Made by a program: the position numbers and the translations under genes. Source: Hyphomicrobiales bacterium (GTDB lineage: Bacteria > Pseudomonadota > Alphaproteobacteria > Rhizobiales > Xanthobacteraceae). From it: a stretch of DNA of 5,608 bases. Below, in pieces: positions 5,064-5,608 of this stretch. The stretch spans positions 35,136 to 40,743 of the forward strand of contig PKXB01000163.1 of assembly GCA_003133345.1 (NCBI GenBank), given 5' to 3'. The first letter of the stretch is position 1. Every line of letters starts with the position of its first letter. Under the pieces are notes generated by a model. That model was not told the DNA's origin, made no database searches, and saw only the letters and a program-made list of their open reading frames with translations.

Positions 5064-5608
5064 ATGACTGGCACTGCTGCGGCCGGGGGTTCTCGATTGA
5101 TCTCGCACCGCTGCGCGCTTGTCACCGTGCTCGCGCTCGCCGCCTCGCTGCTGACGACGCCCGCCGCGCTTGCCGTCGAATCCGTGAACGTGCGGCTCGA
5201 TGCCGCGGCCATCGATCTCACCGCCGCCACCGACGTGCAAAAGACCGACGGCGACCGCATCCAGGTCTCCACCGCGCCCGGTCCGGACGGCATCGTGCGC
5301 CGCATCGAGGTGCGCGCGCGCGAAGCCAATACCAATTGGGCGGTGTTCGCGCTCACCAACAATTCCGACGAGCAGATCGACCGGCTGATCGTCGTGCCGC
5401 ATTACCGCATGGTCGGCTCCGGCCTGTTCTGGCCCGACTTGGGCTTGTCACGCATCGCCTCCATCACGCCGAGCTCGGGCGACCGTCCGCTGCGGCAGGA
5501 GAACACGACCGCCGATATTTTTCGCGTCACGCTCGATCCCGGCACCGTCATCACCTTCGTCGCCGAATTGCGCACCGACAAGCTTTCGCAAATTTATTTA
5601 TGGGAGCC
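5064..5608 (+). CDS. Exported/membrane sensory protein, N-terminal part (7TMR-DISMED2-like; 3' end outside window)
   Basis: The frame is open from the ATG at 5064 to the window end; about 181 residues are visible. A signal sequence comes first: a basic stretch near 11-16, a hydrophobic core CALVTVLALAASLLTTPAALA at 17-37, and a likely cleavage after ALA (37), so the rest should be periplasmic. The following domain (about 40-181) contains IRRIEVRAREANTNWAVFALTNNSDEQIDRLIVVPHY in sense (VRRIEV here), then GSGLFWPDLGLSRI, DIFRVTLDPGTVITFVAELRTDKLSQIYLWEP. This resembles the 7TMR-DISMED2 sensory module: a beta-sandwich ahead of seven transmembrane helices, often fused to GGDEF/EAL or histidine kinase domains. 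From memory such proteins in Bradyrhizobium end in PAS-GGDEF-EAL, but no output domain is in the window. GGA lies 8 nt before the ATG; a GTG at 5016 would add 16 residues. Confidence 0.75.
   Translation, partial: MTGTAAAGGSRLISHRCALVTVLALAASLLTTPAALAVESVNVRLDAAAIDLTAATDVQKTDGDRIQVSTAPGPDGIVRRIEVRAREANTNWAVFALTNNSDEQIDRLIVVPHYRMVGSGLFWPDLGLSRIASITPSSGDRPLRQENTTADIFRVTLDPGTVITFVAELRTDKLSQIYLWE

Noticed and set aside
4833..5402. 189-codon minus-strand frame opposite the end of the oxidoreductase and the sensory gene
   Set aside because: Histidine/glycine/arginine-rich shadow; the plus strand has a clear signal peptide and sensory domain there.
1..5608. Mobile element, phage, CRISPR, toxin-antitoxin or defence system
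   Set aside because: No transposase, integrase, direct-repeat array or paired toxin/antitoxin frames are seen, and all genes have similar high-GC codon use.

Overview
The window looks like chromosome from an alphaproteobacterium of the Rhizobiales, most likely the Bradyrhizobium/Rhodopseudomonas group. The basis is the high GC content, the small alphaproteobacterial families DUF1192 and DUF1465 (RcdA), and a cysteine-free ribosomal protein L31. I see no insertion sequence, phage gene, CRISPR array, tRNA or rRNA. All of this is read by eye, without a database search.

Layout. 1-321 (+): the C-terminal part of a GNAT acetyltransferase, cut by the window edge. 313-1671 (-): a YajR-type MFS transporter, convergent with the GNAT gene and overlapping its end by 9 bp. 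1922-2170 (+): rpmE (L31), with a recognisable promoter and short leader. 2193-2221: a perfect 12-bp hairpin with A and T tracts, serving as terminator for both rpmE and the opposing operon. 2726-3250 and 2239-2724 (-): rcdA followed by a DUF3592 membrane protein, one base apart. 3251-3614: more than 360 bp without a credible protein gene but rich in signals. 3615-3809 (-): a DUF1192 protein. 3911-4906 (+): a zinc-free quinone oxidoreductase, divergent from DUF1192. 5064-5608 (+): the N-terminus of an exported or membrane sensory protein that runs off the window.

The most interesting part is the gap between rcdA and the DUF1192 gene. Reading the minus strand it holds a perfect CtrA-type box (TTAA-N7-TTAA, within a 17-bp palindrome), then three consecutive short hairpins, an unpaired stretch with an anti-Shine-Dalgarno CCTCCCT, and a strong intrinsic terminator with six T's. 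This fits an unannotated small RNA of about 100 nt. Its unpaired segment is complementary over 7 nt to the ribosome binding sites of both flanking genes, rcdA and DUF1192. RcdA is, in Caulobacter, an adaptor for ClpXP proteolysis of CtrA, so a CtrA box and a possible anti-SD RNA next to rcdA suggest a local feedback circuit. That circuit is inference. Downstream of the RNA are further dyads and a -10-like element that probably belong to the rcdA promoter.

Other regulatory architecture: DUF1192 and the quinone oxidoreductase appear to be driven by back-to-back promoters whose -35 hexamers overlap almost completely.
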